NCBI RefSeq assembly: GCF_032931615.1
Contig: NZ_CP136759.1
Span: 496,001-560,000, forward strand
Direction: 5' to 3'
Length of the DNA stretch: 64,000 bases
Origin: Palleronia sp. LCG004
Lineage (GTDB): Bacteria > Pseudomonadota > Alphaproteobacteria > Rhodobacterales > Rhodobacteraceae
Position numbers and translations under genes: made by a program. The notes beneath the pieces were generated by a model, which worked only from the letters and a program-made list of their open reading frames with translations, searched no databases and was not told where the DNA came from. Positions within the stretch are counted from its first letter, which is position 1; each line of letters opens with the position of its first letter. Below, one piece after another: positions 55,009-64,000 of this stretch.

Positions 55009-55797
55009 TCAACCGTCCAGCCGGTCAAGCAGCCCGGCCCGCATATCTTCAAGGGACGGCAGCACGTCCTTGTCTCGGACCAGCGCGCGCACGTCGTCTT
55101 CAAAGCGCTCGAGGAAGACCGAGAATACCTCGCCCTCGTCGTCTTCGGCCGATGCTGCCATAAAGGCCTCGACCATCTCGTCAGCCAGATTGGATAGGTC
55201 GCCCGCCGGGTCGATCAGCGCGTAGCAATGGCTGGCGATGAGGTCCACCGCTTCGCCCCTGTCCGACAGTACGGACCAGATTATCCCCGAGCCTTCAACT
55301 TCGTAGCCGATCACGTCGCCGCGGTGCGGACCGATGAGGTCGAGGGTCCGGCGTGACGCGCGGCTGTTCACCTCGTCGAGGACGAGGGACACGATCCCGT
55401 CAATCCAGATGCTGCCGAGGCTTTCCTCCTCGTCGCTGTCGTCTTCCTCCTCGAAGGCTTGCGCGCTCAGAAAGACGAGCGCGTGCCTGGGAAGCTTCTC
55501 CACCTCGGTCTGGATCGATACGCGCACAACGTCTTCGAATGCGCCCGACAGCGAGCCGAGGCGAACGTCGTCCCAGCCCATGTCGTCTTCGAACGGCCCC
55601 TCCTGCAGCGACCAGCAGTACTCGTCCCACAGGTGGCGGGCCGCGACATCGCCGAAGGTGTCGTTGGCCGATTGAGAGCGCAGATCGTTGATGACTACCC
55701 CGGCGATCCGGGCGACTTCGGTGCGGGCAAAAGCCTCCGCGGCCGACTGCAAGCGCGAGAGCCCGTCCCGGCTGACCTCAACACGATCCTCTGCCAT
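55009..55797 (-). CDS. Acidic protein of the DISARM-like operon, unknown
   Basis: I do not recognise this 262-residue protein. It is strongly acidic (FEEEDDSDEEESLGS near 115; AASAEDDEGEVFSVFLERFEDD near 215), predicted helical, with no membrane segment. Acidic proteins of this kind can mimic DNA or act as inhibitors, but that is speculation. One base separates its start from the methyltransferase stop and two bases separate its stop from the HNH gene, so it is firmly part of the operon. Confidence 0.7.
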   Translation of the reverse strand: MAEDRVEVSRDGLSRLQSAAEAFARTEVARIAGVVINDLRSQSANDTFGDVAARHLWDEYCWSLQEGPFEDDMGWDDVRLGSLSGAFEDVVRVSIQTEVEKLPRHALVFLSAQAFEEEDDSDEEESLGSIWIDGIVSLVLDEVNSRASRRTLDLIGPHRGDVIGYEVEGSGIIWSVLSDRGEAVDLIASHCYALIDPAGDLSNLADEMVEAFMAASAEDDEGEVFSVFLERFEDDVRALVRDKDVLPSLEDMRAGLLDRLDG

Positions 55798-55798
55798 T

Positions 55799-58700
55799 CT
55801 AGATCGCCATGGCGCTGGACTCGCTGTTCGCCTCCAGGCGGTCCCAGGCTTCGAGGATTAGGCGTTGAGTGCGGAATTCGTCGAACTCGCGTATCTCGCG
55901 GTTACGAAGCGCCTTGAAGGTTTCGACCCCGCAGTCCTCGCCGAGCACGTTGGCGGGGTCGAGAATGTAGGCCAGCTCGTCTTTGCTCAGTTCATATACG
56001 TCGCGCGCAACGAGGACATCGATCTCAGCCGCCACGATTGCTCGTCGCTCGGGATCATCAATCACGTCCTCAACTGTGGAAAGAATCTCTGCATCGACAG
56101 CAGTCTGACGGAAGCCGGCCATCTCAGGTCCAACTGCGCAGAGTGAACAAACTCGGCGGGCGATTTCCCTCGCTGACTCTGTCGACGCAAAATCGCGAGG
56201 AAAAGGCAGGCTGTCCATGATCGTATATGACATGGTTAATGAAACCTTCTTCCGAACGAGATAGTCCATCGTCAGAGAATTCGCGATGCCAAGCCAGAGC
56301 AGTGTGTATAAGTTATCACCATTTATGAATTCTATAGTTGGAACCTTATGCCCGCTTACACAAGCCGCTGGCAGAAGGGCCGCTATTAAACCACGTTGGT
56401 TCGTCGGGCTTGCCACGTCACCGAAACCAATCCGGCATCGATCGATGCGTCCTGCGAGCTTATCAGGGGTCTTTTCGCGCAATATGCGCCACTGGGACTG
56501 AATGCGCTTGTCCGGATTACCGAAGGAATAGTCTTCCCATACGGCAGACCGGCCGCGACCGGAGACGTAGCCCTTTGCGCGGTAGTCGTAGGCGTCGATC
56601 ATCCTGCCTTCAAAGACTGGCAGTCCCTCGTCGCCCTCTGAGAACAATCCCCGATCCGTTCCCATATCGACCTCGCGCATGTAATGCCGATAGGGCAAGC
56701 CTTCGATCTCCTCGCCGAATTTCTGATAGAGGCCATACATCCTGGAGCAGACGTCCACTTCGTACTGCGACGCGAACTCCATGACGGCCACAGCGTCCGA
56801 CGAGAACTCCGATACCAGGCTGACTGGAATCTCCAGCCCGCGCCCGGAGACCACCTTTTCCAGTTTCTCCAGCGTGTTTACGCGGAACCATGCTGGGAAC
56901 CGCTCCGTCTCGCCGTCCTTCCACGCGACGTAGAGACAGAACTTCATTCGCGTATCGATTGAGGGGAACCAGATGCCTCGCGTGTTCTCAAAGCCGGCCA
57001 GTCGGTCCAGCCGGAATGCCGAAAAGAGTTCCTGGCGGATCGCGGTGGCGTTGGCGCCGTTGTAAAGCCCTTCCGGCACGAATTGCGCCGCCACGCAGCC
57101 ATGGCGCGTTGCCGAGAGCGCGGTCTCGACAAACATGCGGTAGACGTTGAAGTCCCCTTTTCCAAGGTTGCCTTTGGCGAACAGGCGATAACGCCCGCTC
57201 GACTTCATGAAATGGACCGCGGAATAGAGATCTGCGCAGTACTTGTCCCACTTCTGCGCGATCACCGGGTCAGAAAGTAGTTCCGCATATGCGACCTTCT
57301 GTTCGTCCGGCGAGAGATGGCGCACGTTCGGATCGTACACCGAAAAGAATTCTTTGTAGTCGGGACTCATCGTGTCCCACGGCGGATTCCCGAGCACGAG
57401 ATCAAATCCGCCGTTGGCCATGATGTCAGGGAATTCCAACGGCCAGTGGAAGGCTCTCGCATCGCGGGCGGCATCAATGGCCTGCGCAAACAATGGACCG
57501 AAGGGCTGAACGCCCCGCAGCCACTCCCACAGTGTGCCGCTGGTCGGAATGGTCTCCGCACCGCGGCGCGGCAACCCATCAGGGCCGGCGTGAGGTCCGC
57601 CCTTTAGCTTCGGAAGCAGGAACGCGGACACATAGAGGTCACAGGACATCTCTAGCTGCCACGCGTCTGCCCCCTTGGCCGTGATCGCTCTGAGTCTTGC
57701 GGATTTTGCTTCGACCTCTTCGACGGTGTCCTCAGGCATCGCTCGAAGGGCCTGGAAATCGCTCAACAGGTCGCGGGCCCTGCTGAACCCAAAGCCCGCA
57801 GCTATTCTGGACTTTTCATCGCGCTCGCGCTTGTTTTTCTGCGAGTAGTATCTCGCTACGTCCTTGTCGTCGTTTCCAATGGCCTTGTAGGCGTCGTCGG
57901 GGATGCCTTCTTCCAATACATTCAGATCGAAGACGCCCAGCAGTGCGTCGCCGCACCGAATCTGCGCGTCGAAGAAGCCAAGAGGAAGGCCGGGATCCAC
58001 CGTTTCGATCCAGAGTGCGACCTTGGTCAACTCAACCGCCATCGGATTGCGGTCCACCCCAAAAAGGCAGGAACGCGCCACGTCTCGCAGCGCATGACGG
58101 AAGTCAGCCAGAGAGGGTGTCCCGTCCGCACGTATCCTCGCTAGACGGGTCGCTAATCGCCTCGCTGCGGCAAGTAGAAAATGCCCGGAGCCGCAGGCGG
58201 GATCGATGATTGATAGCCCTACAAGCGCGCTCGCCGGATCTTCTGCTGCCGCTTCGGTCTTATCCAGCAAGGGATCGAGTGCGGTTTCGAGCAGTGCTTC
58301 GACCAAGCTGTCGGACGTATAGAACGAGCTTGTTGTTTTCCGCTGATTTCCCATCTGCTCGGCCGCCTCGGAGGCGAAAACCAGCGTCTTGCCGTCATCC
58401 CCCAACTGTGGCTGGAGTTCGAGCAGAGACTCGTAGACGGAGCCCAGTTCCTCGGTCTCCATCGCGCGCCAGTTGACGGGGACCATGCCGGTTTTGTCGG
58501 CGAGCCAGGAGAGGCGGTAGAGCGCCTCCATGAAAGCGCGGTTCCGCAGGCGGGCGGTTTCGAGGTGGGGCAGCATGTCATCGGCGAAAAGGCCGCCGAG
58601 CGCCGGGAGGGCGAGCGCCTCCTGTCCGTGGGCGAGCGCGCGGAAGACGATCTTGATCCCCTCGTAGCGGTCGTGGTGCTTGTCCCAGGTGGCGGCGCGG

Positions 58701-59665
58701 TAGCACTGCTTGCGCAGCGCGGCGAGACTGTAGCCCTCGGCGTAGAGCGCCCGGGCCTCGGCCTTCGACGTCGCCGGGTGGAGCAGGTTCCGGTCCTCGG
58801 CGACCATCAGGAAGATCAGCCGGTAAACGAGGCGGAGGAGTTCGTTGAACCAGGTTGTGAGGTTCACCTCACCGGATTTCAGTTTGGCCGCGAGCTCGGG
58901 GTTGGCCTCGAGGAAGCCCGAGCCCAGCACCTTGAGCGCGATCTGGACCTGGTCAGCCAGGCGGTCACGCGCGGCCTCTCCCTCGCGCGAGCCAGCCTCG
59001 CGCCACCGCTCGAGCGGGCAGTCGGTGGCCGGGGTGTCAGCGGCGCCGAAGCGTGACCGGTGGATGATGAGCCAGAGCGCGGCAAAGGACGCAATGTCCT
59101 CGGTCGAGAAGATCTGGGCGAGGTCGGCTTCGATGTAGGCGGGGCGCGTCAGGGACGCGTTGTCCCGCATGAGGCGAAGGTGGGTGCCGTTGGTGACGAT
59201 GCCCCATAAAGCTTCCTCGGTGTCGTTGAGGTAGTCTTGAAGCGCGAAGGCGGGCGAGCGGGAGCGGTCGACGGACAGGGTCGGGCTGCGGCGGTCCAGC
59301 GTCTCGCTCGGCGGCACAACGACCAGAGGCACCCGGCCGCTAGCTATCATGGCGAGCGGCGCAGTGGCTGGCGCCATGTCGTCAAAACCGAATGTCTCCT
59401 TGAAGAAGCCGGCCACAAAGCGACGTGTTGCGTCCTGGGAGGGCGCCTCGAGCTTTTCGAAGGCATCGAAGTGGGATTGGCCGACGCGGAACGCCGTCGA
59501 GATTTCCTCGCGGATCGTGAGGCCCTTGCGGACAGCATAGTCCTCCGGCGCCTGTTCCGGTGCGTCCCGCTGGTCGATCTTGGCGATCATCGCGGGCGCG
59601 ATCAGGTTGCCCTCGAGGCTGAGCGAAGGCCAGGCGGACATGTCGGAGATCGGTTTGCGCGCCAT
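55799..59665 (-). CDS. drmMI: DrmMI-like adenine methyltransferase (Eco57I type)
   Basis: A 1288-residue protein. A long N-terminal region (GFFKETFGFDD; LVYRLIFLMVAEDRNLL near 290) precedes an N6-adenine methyltransferase core with SAM motif IIDPACGSGHFLLAAARR near 485 and catalytic DLVLGNPPWDTMS near 757, then a C-terminal recognition region. Such giant Eco57I-type enzymes occur as DrmMI in class 1 DISARM, where methylation marks self DNA; related type IIG or BREX PglX enzymes share the core, but the SNF2 and DUF1998 neighbours favour DISARM. The ATG at 59665 follows GAGG; a GTG at 59671 overlaps the drmD stop. Confidence 0.83.
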   Translation of the reverse strand: MARKPISDMSAWPSLSLEGNLIAPAMIAKIDQRDAPEQAPEDYAVRKGLTIREEISTAFRVGQSHFDAFEKLEAPSQDATRRFVAGFFKETFGFDDMAPATAPLAMIASGRVPLVVVPPSETLDRRSPTLSVDRSRSPAFALQDYLNDTEEALWGIVTNGTHLRLMRDNASLTRPAYIEADLAQIFSTEDIASFAALWLIIHRSRFGAADTPATDCPLERWREAGSREGEAARDRLADQVQIALKVLGSGFLEANPELAAKLKSGEVNLTTWFNELLRLVYRLIFLMVAEDRNLLHPATSKAEARALYAEGYSLAALRKQCYRAATWDKHHDRYEGIKIVFRALAHGQEALALPALGGLFADDMLPHLETARLRNRAFMEALYRLSWLADKTGMVPVNWRAMETEELGSVYESLLELQPQLGDDGKTLVFASEAAEQMGNQRKTTSSFYTSDSLVEALLETALDPLLDKTEAAAEDPASALVGLSIIDPACGSGHFLLAAARRLATRLARIRADGTPSLADFRHALRDVARSCLFGVDRNPMAVELTKVALWIETVDPGLPLGFFDAQIRCGDALLGVFDLNVLEEGIPDDAYKAIGNDDKDVARYYSQKNKRERDEKSRIAAGFGFSRARDLLSDFQALRAMPEDTVEEVEAKSARLRAITAKGADAWQLEMSCDLYVSAFLLPKLKGGPHAGPDGLPRRGAETIPTSGTLWEWLRGVQPFGPLFAQAIDAARDARAFHWPLEFPDIMANGGFDLVLGNPPWDTMSPDYKEFFSVYDPNVRHLSPDEQKVAYAELLSDPVIAQKWDKYCADLYSAVHFMKSSGRYRLFAKGNLGKGDFNVYRMFVETALSATRHGCVAAQFVPEGLYNGANATAIRQELFSAFRLDRLAGFENTRGIWFPSIDTRMKFCLYVAWKDGETERFPAWFRVNTLEKLEKVVSGRGLEIPVSLVSEFSSDAVAVMEFASQYEVDVCSRMYGLYQKFGEEIEGLPYRHYMREVDMGTDRGLFSEGDEGLPVFEGRMIDAYDYRAKGYVSGRGRSAVWEDYSFGNPDKRIQSQWRILREKTPDKLAGRIDRCRIGFGDVASPTNQRGLIAALLPAACVSGHKVPTIEFINGDNLYTLLWLGIANSLTMDYLVRKKVSLTMSYTIMDSLPFPRDFASTESAREIARRVCSLCAVGPEMAGFRQTAVDAEILSTVEDVIDDPERRAIVAAEIDVLVARDVYELSKDELAYILDPANVLGEDCGVETFKALRNREIREFDEFRTQRLILEAWDRLEANSESSAMAI

Positions 59666-59667
59666 GA

Positions 59668-62430
59668 TCACACCTCGCCCGGCATGAGGACGAACAAGCC
59701 GATCACGTCAGGCGGGAGAACCGCGTCGACGCTGACGCGGGAGATGGATCCGGCCGCGGCACGCAGCCGAGCGTGATCCTTGACGAGTTCCACTGCCCTC
59801 TGCTTGACAAAGTCCGCCAAAGGTCCAGCAAGCAGGACGGGCAGGTCCGCCCTAGCAGCATTGATCATCCGATCTCGTGCGATCGCCGCGAGGTCGGCAG
59901 TGGCCGGCGTACTGAGCATGTTGCGGACGTCTTCACCGGACGTCACGACGCCCTTGCCCTGAAGGGCAACCAGCGCGGCTTCTTCGGCTAGGAGTAACCG
60001 CTCCTTTCTGGCGTGGATCGTGAGCTTGTACCGGACTCGCAGGAGGGCGACGCGCGTCATCGCCGTGACCGCTGTTGTCGGCCATGCACCCACGCGGCCA
60101 ATGCCGAGGTCCGGAAGCGCCTCCTGATCCAACGACGCCTCGACAAGGCTTTCGGCGAGCGATGCCGTCAGCGGATGTGTTCTCGTTAGGAGAGACGTTC
60201 CAGAGGGAGCCGGCTCTGCGGTGGCGAGCTTGACGGATTTCTCAAGGCCGCGCTGTTCAAGCTTCTCCTTTAGGGTCTGCTGGAGCGCGTGGACATGAGC
60301 TACGTAGAGGTTCCGCTTTTTCTCTAGTGGGACACCGAACCGCGACATCGCGCGCTCAATGAAAAGCTTCGTATCCTCGGGCGAGCCGAGCAGGCTTCTG
60401 ACCTTGTCCCACTCCGGCGCTACTTCAGCAGGCTTCATCGCGTTCTGGGCGAACCTGGCGCGCGATTTCTTCTCGTTCTCGCTGGCATCGCGCCAGCGCG
60501 CTTCCATGACCTTCGTGCCCTCCTCGAGGCGAAGGTCGAGAGAGAGCTGCTTGTGCCCACCACGCCGGAGCATCATTGCGGACATCAATGCGTCTGTGAC
60601 CGGTCCACGCTCATCAGGTAGCGGAACAGTTACACCAGTGGCCTTTCTAATTTCCTCGGCCTTTCGCAGGATCACATCGAGGACCGCGCCATCGATGGCG
60701 CTGTCAGGCGAAAACATCATGATCGAGCGAACCAGCTCGGCCGGTTGGCCGAAACGGTCCACCCTTCCTTCACGCTGTTGATGTCGGGTCGGATTCCACG
60801 AGAGATCGTAATGAATGACCGTGTCGAAAAGCTGCTGCAAGTTGATGCCTTCCGAGAGGCAGTCGGTCGCCACCAGGATTCTCTGCGCACCTTCTTCCGC
60901 ATCCTCCAGCGCCATTACGGCAACACGATCGCGGCGTTCGTCCGGGGTCAGCTCTCCAGTTACCGACTCGATGATGAGCTTTGGGAAAGCTCTCCGCAGG
61001 CCTGACTTCACGTGTTCGGCGGTGGCCAAGTACCGGCAGAAGACGACCGGGTTGGCACCAGCCTTGATCAGCGGTTTGAGTGCACCCACGAGGGCATCGA
61101 GTTTCGGATCTTTCGCTTCAACCAGATCGCCAGCCTGATCGATGAGCGCACGGAGTGCGGGATCATCCGAGAATGCCGTGCTCGGTTCGATGTCCACGGC
61201 ATCTTCGTCGTCGCCGTCTTCGTCATAGATCTGAGGTTCGAGACGGTCTGCTTCGTTGGCGGCGCGATTTCTCAGCGCACTCAACGCCGCGGCGGGCGAG
61301 GAACCGACGCAGCGCATGAGAGCTAGGGTGCCCCAGAACGCCAGGCGCTGATCCCTCTTTTGCTCTCCGGCTTTCGAGACCACCTCGAGGCAATAGTCCA
61401 GAACGGCTTCCTGGAACGCCAAGTGCTCGGACGAGAGGCGGTAAGCGTGCTCCGTCGTTTCATGTTTCGGGAATGATCGTTCCTCGTGCCAATCGCCCTC
61501 TACAAGGTCCACGCGACGCCGCTGGACAAAGTGCCTCGCTAGGCGCTCTCGATATTTGGCGCTGTCGAAGTCCAGCGTGGCGAACTCCTGGTCAATCAGT
61601 GAGAGCAGTCGTGCAAATGCTTCCTCGTCGCCCGAATGCGGTGTGGCCGTGAGCATGACGAGCCGGCGCTCGGCGTCTTTCGCGAGCCCCTGTAACAACT
61701 CGAAACGCTGCTGTTTGCCTTTGTGGGTGCCTACACAAGCGTGGGCTTCATCAACGATCACGAAGTCGGGACAGGCCCGCCCGAACCCCTCCCGTCGCTT
61801 CTCGGCTTTGATGTAATCGAGGCTAACGACCGTGTGGGGGTAAGCGTCGAAAAGGGTCTGAGCGAGCGGCAGATTTCGCTCGAGGCGTGCCGCTGTGCCG
61901 GAAGTCACCGCGACTGCGTCGATTCCGAACCGATCCTTAAGCTCGATGATCCACTGATCCACGAGGTGGGGTGGGCAGAGAACCGAGAATGCATCGACTT
62001 CGCCACGGTCCATGAACTCCCGCAGGATCAACCCCGCTTCGATGGTCTTGCCGATCCCGACATCGTCAGCGATCAGCAGACGCGGCACTTGAAGCCTGAG
62101 TGCCATGAGAAGCGGCACAAGCTGATACGTCCGTGGTTCAAAGGCGAGTTGCGCGGCGGATCGGAAAGGCCCGGCGCCGCGACGAAGCGTGAGCCGGAGT
62201 GCGTCCGCTAAGAGCGCAGCCTTGGCTTGCACTGTATTGCGCGAGTCTTCTGGGAGATCGAACCGCGCTGCTTCGACCGACGCGATTTCCAGCGTGGGGT
62301 CCAGGACAATGATATCGTTCTCGTTTCCCGACAGCGGTCGAAGCGCAAGAATCCCTGCGCGTGGGGCTGGGAGCGCCACCCATTCGCGACCTCGGGCCCG
62401 AACCAAATCGCCAGGTGAGAAACTCAGCAC
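59668..62430 (-). CDS. drmD: DrmD-like SNF2-family helicase
   Basis: A 920-residue superfamily 2 ATPase of the SNF2/RapA type. Motif I LLIADDVGIGKTIEAGLIL is near residue 125, motif II VIVDEAHAC near 231, motif III MLTATPHSGDE, and the helicase C domain has ATDCLSEGINLQQLFD and QREGRVDRFGQ. In class 1 DISARM, DrmD is this kind of enzyme. It starts five bases after the DUF1998 gene stop and precedes the methyltransferase by two bases. All ATPase motifs are intact. Confidence 0.85.
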   Translation of the reverse strand: MLSFSPGDLVRARGREWVALPAPRAGILALRPLSGNENDIIVLDPTLEIASVEAARFDLPEDSRNTVQAKAALLADALRLTLRRGAGPFRSAAQLAFEPRTYQLVPLLMALRLQVPRLLIADDVGIGKTIEAGLILREFMDRGEVDAFSVLCPPHLVDQWIIELKDRFGIDAVAVTSGTAARLERNLPLAQTLFDAYPHTVVSLDYIKAEKRREGFGRACPDFVIVDEAHACVGTHKGKQQRFELLQGLAKDAERRLVMLTATPHSGDEEAFARLLSLIDQEFATLDFDSAKYRERLARHFVQRRRVDLVEGDWHEERSFPKHETTEHAYRLSSEHLAFQEAVLDYCLEVVSKAGEQKRDQRLAFWGTLALMRCVGSSPAAALSALRNRAANEADRLEPQIYDEDGDDEDAVDIEPSTAFSDDPALRALIDQAGDLVEAKDPKLDALVGALKPLIKAGANPVVFCRYLATAEHVKSGLRRAFPKLIIESVTGELTPDERRDRVAVMALEDAEEGAQRILVATDCLSEGINLQQLFDTVIHYDLSWNPTRHQQREGRVDRFGQPAELVRSIMMFSPDSAIDGAVLDVILRKAEEIRKATGVTVPLPDERGPVTDALMSAMMLRRGGHKQLSLDLRLEEGTKVMEARWRDASENEKKSRARFAQNAMKPAEVAPEWDKVRSLLGSPEDTKLFIERAMSRFGVPLEKKRNLYVAHVHALQQTLKEKLEQRGLEKSVKLATAEPAPSGTSLLTRTHPLTASLAESLVEASLDQEALPDLGIGRVGAWPTTAVTAMTRVALLRVRYKLTIHARKERLLLAEEAALVALQGKGVVTSGEDVRNMLSTPATADLAAIARDRMINAARADLPVLLAGPLADFVKQRAVELVKDHARLRAAAGSISRVSVDAVLPPDVIGLFVLMPGEV

Positions 62431-62435
62431 AAGGA

Positions 62436-64000
62436 TTACCCTTTCAATAGATCAAGTAACTGTTTGGGGACGCCAGCCTCGGCCGATGCTGGAAGAGCGA
62501 CCAATTCCCAGCCTTTGTTGGCTGCTTCATTGGCCATGTCTGCGGAAACCGCCTGGCTCGTTGCGGCGACATAGTGCCCGCGCCATACGAATTCGGCTTC
62601 CGCACCGGCAAAGCTGAGGCCGATGGTGTCGACCTGCGGGAGACTAGCAGCCTCAAACGCTTTCAGCCACGGTGACGACGCGCCGTTTGGCGTCGCCCTC
62701 CGCTCAAGGAACGTGCGACCGCGCGCAAGGTCAACCAACAGCTGGGTAACCTCATCGCTGCCGCGGTCGATCTGCTCATGGTCCGGCTGGTTAAAGTACG
62801 ACAACAGGCAGCGGTAGCACCCTCTAACGCAGGCATCGTCTGCCTTCTCGGTCAGCAGGCTTGCGTCTCCGCTTGCAACCGCCGCGTCGATGTTTTCGAA
62901 GTGCATGAGCCCGAGGGCTGTCCGAGCGACCTCGCTGATCGCTTCTGGATTATCCATCAGGCGCGTAAGAACACCGGCCCCTCCCTCCGTGGCTTCGTAG
63001 GCAAGGATGGCGCGGCGGTTATCGCGAGCTGGAAGCGGCTCGCTTAGGATCTCGCCTTCTTCAAGCTGATAGACGACCTCGATCCCCCGCAAGAGCGCAT
63101 GTTGAACGGTGGTGATCGTGCTTGGGTCAAAGTTTTCCGGTTTCTTGAAGCGGAACAGAAGCGCGTTCTTGCGGTCCCTGACGATCGGCACGATCCGGAC
63201 TGGCTTGACTACATCGGGCGGAGCGTCGGTCTCCGCATCCTCGTCCTCAGATTTTGCCCAGTAGCCTGTACGGGGATCGATATTGAAGCCGAAAACCGTC
63301 TGGTCCTTTCGGCGCTTCAGACCCTTGTTCAGACGACTGATCTCGGCGCTGTTGGCGTATTGCAGTGCGAGCAGAGAAGTCTCGCCACATTTGAATTCCG
63401 CGTTCGTGACCTGCAATTGATCGTCCTTCTTCGGCCACGAAAATACGGTCTGGATGTCGAAGCCCTGTCGCACGCGCTCTTCATCGTTCGCGGTGATGCG
63501 TTCAGTGGGGGCGGCTTCCACATTGTCGATGCGGAGCGTGCGCTTGATGGGCACCTCGCCTGCCATGTGTGCGTCGCAGCCATGGCAGCGCTCGACTTCT
63601 CCTTCGTGGCAGGCTCCGCAGTTGGCGCAGATGTAAATGTCTTTGGTCGCGAGTTCCGATCCGTCGCCCTCGCGAACCTCTGGAGGGAGCTTCGCTTTTA
63701 TTACGCGATAGGCGCGACCTTCGTGGTAGATCAGGCTTCGCGGTCCAAATTCCGATATCGCAAGAAAGCGCGCGCGAGAGAGGAACGAGCCGGTCTTTCC
63801 CTCGCCGGGAACGAAGGCGTAGAGCGGCAGGCGTGGGAAATTGTAGCCGGGCAGGAAGCCCTCCGTCGCGAGGTAGCGATACGAATAGAAATCTGATCCG
63901 TTCGATGCCTTTCCTTGCTCGAGGATCGCAATCTGGTCGCTGGCCTGCATCTGTGCCGCCTTGATCTTGCGCCGGTCGCCGGCCGAGAGACCTGTGATTT
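62436..64000 (-). CDS. DUF1998 protein (DrmB-like or C-terminal part of a helicase-DUF1998 protein), 5' end beyond window
   Basis: The frame is open from the stop at 62436 to the window edge, about 521 residues. An internal ATG at 63950 is not the true start, since in-frame codons continue upstream without a stop (LSAGDRRKIKAAQ). Zinc-binding cysteines occur in ICANCGACHEGEVERCHGC near its middle, and the DUF1998 signature ACVRGCYRCLLSYFNQPDH lies near the end. DUF1998 is DrmB in DISARM, but YRYLATEGFLPGYNFPRLPL also occurs downstream of helicase domains, so this could be the tail of a larger DrmA-like fusion. The next gene upstream is needed to decide. Confidence 0.75.
   Translation of the reverse strand, partial: ITGLSAGDRRKIKAAQMQASDQIAILEQGKASNGSDFYSYRYLATEGFLPGYNFPRLPLYAFVPGEGKTGSFLSRARFLAISEFGPRSLIYHEGRAYRVIKAKLPPEVREGDGSELATKDIYICANCGACHEGEVERCHGCDAHMAGEVPIKRTLRIDNVEAAPTERITANDEERVRQGFDIQTVFSWPKKDDQLQVTNAEFKCGETSLLALQYANSAEISRLNKGLKRRKDQTVFGFNIDPRTGYWAKSEDEDAETDAPPDVVKPVRIVPIVRDRKNALLFRFKKPENFDPSTITTVQHALLRGIEVVYQLEEGEILSEPLPARDNRRAILAYEATEGGAGVLTRLMDNPEAISEVARTALGLMHFENIDAAVASGDASLLTEKADDACVRGCYRCLLSYFNQPDHEQIDRGSDEVTQLLVDLARGRTFLERRATPNGASSPWLKAFEAASLPQVDTIGLSFAGAEAEFVWRGHYVAATSQAVSADMANEAANKGWELVALPASAEAGVPKQLLDLLKG

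Larger units (their letters stand above)
30321..64000. mobile_element. Tn7-like transposon inserted downstream of tRNA-Arg, right part beyond window
   Basis: The element is defined by an intact tnsA-tnsB-tnsC-tniQ operon next to tRNA-Arg, a plausible TGT terminus at 30321, and a change from metabolic to accessory genes exactly there. No matching distal end was found, so the element is taken to run past the window edge; this is inference, and a shorter element nested beside another island remains possible. Cargo carries recombinases, two insertion sequences and two defence-like operons. No CRISPR array or Cas gene is present near the transposition genes, so targeting is presumably by the TniQ/TnsD-type protein. 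Confidence 0.55.

Overview
The window is a high-GC alphaproteobacterial chromosome segment. Gene content points to Rhodobacterales (Rhodobacter/Roseobacter group): a soxBDAG sarcosine oxidase operon with a GbdR-like regulator, HemP and a DUF1289 protein near Dps, acetoacetate/3-hydroxybutyrate genes, MprF and HdeD. This placement rests on gene families, not on a rRNA marker.

Bases 1-30,311 look like ordinary chromosome. From the left: a DUF3140 protein cut by the window edge, a long-chain acyl-CoA synthetase and an ABC exporter (all minus); a plus-strand unit of patatin phospholipase, acetoacetate decarboxylase, cytochrome b561 and 3-hydroxybutyrate dehydrogenase; three small proteins and an EmrAB-type efflux pair; an envelope cluster (pseudo-rhomboid, DUF202, MprF, HdeD) beside a two-component pair; tRNA-Gly; an iron-related stretch (HemP, DUF1289, Dps); then sarcosine oxidase, L-serine dehydratase, a lytic transglycosylase and tRNA-Arg(ACG).

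Ten bases after the encoded CCA of tRNA-Arg a Tn7-like element begins. It carries tnsA-tnsB-tnsC-tniQ as an overlapping minus-strand operon ending at the tRNA side, preceded by a Ner-like repressor and a divergent helix-turn-helix protein. Its other end was not found, so the element probably runs past the right edge (at least 33.7 kb). Cargo includes a Tat-exported metallo-beta-lactamase-fold hydrolase, two paralogous short tyrosine recombinases (one split by an IS256-family element), an IS3-family element, an unrecognised 881-residue membrane protein, and two multi-gene modules that look like antiphage defence.

Module one (47.3-53.3 kb, visibly more AT-rich than its surroundings) is a translationally coupled three-gene operon: a cytosine-5 DNA methyltransferase, a 989-residue protein with a MutL/MORC-type ATPase at the N-terminus and a histidine-kinase-type region with a His-Glu-Phe (HEF) motif at the C-terminus, and a 632-residue protein with an atypical receiver domain. 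This resembles a restriction-modification system joined to a phosphorelay and is the best candidate here for an undescribed system. Module two (54.2 kb to the right edge) is a tightly packed minus-strand operon resembling class 1 DISARM: a DUF1998 protein (cut by the edge), a DrmD-like SNF2 helicase, a DrmMI-like Eco57I-type adenine methyltransferase, an acidic unknown protein and an HNH endonuclease. A third short tyrosine recombinase with a neighbouring perfect inverted repeat lies between the two modules.
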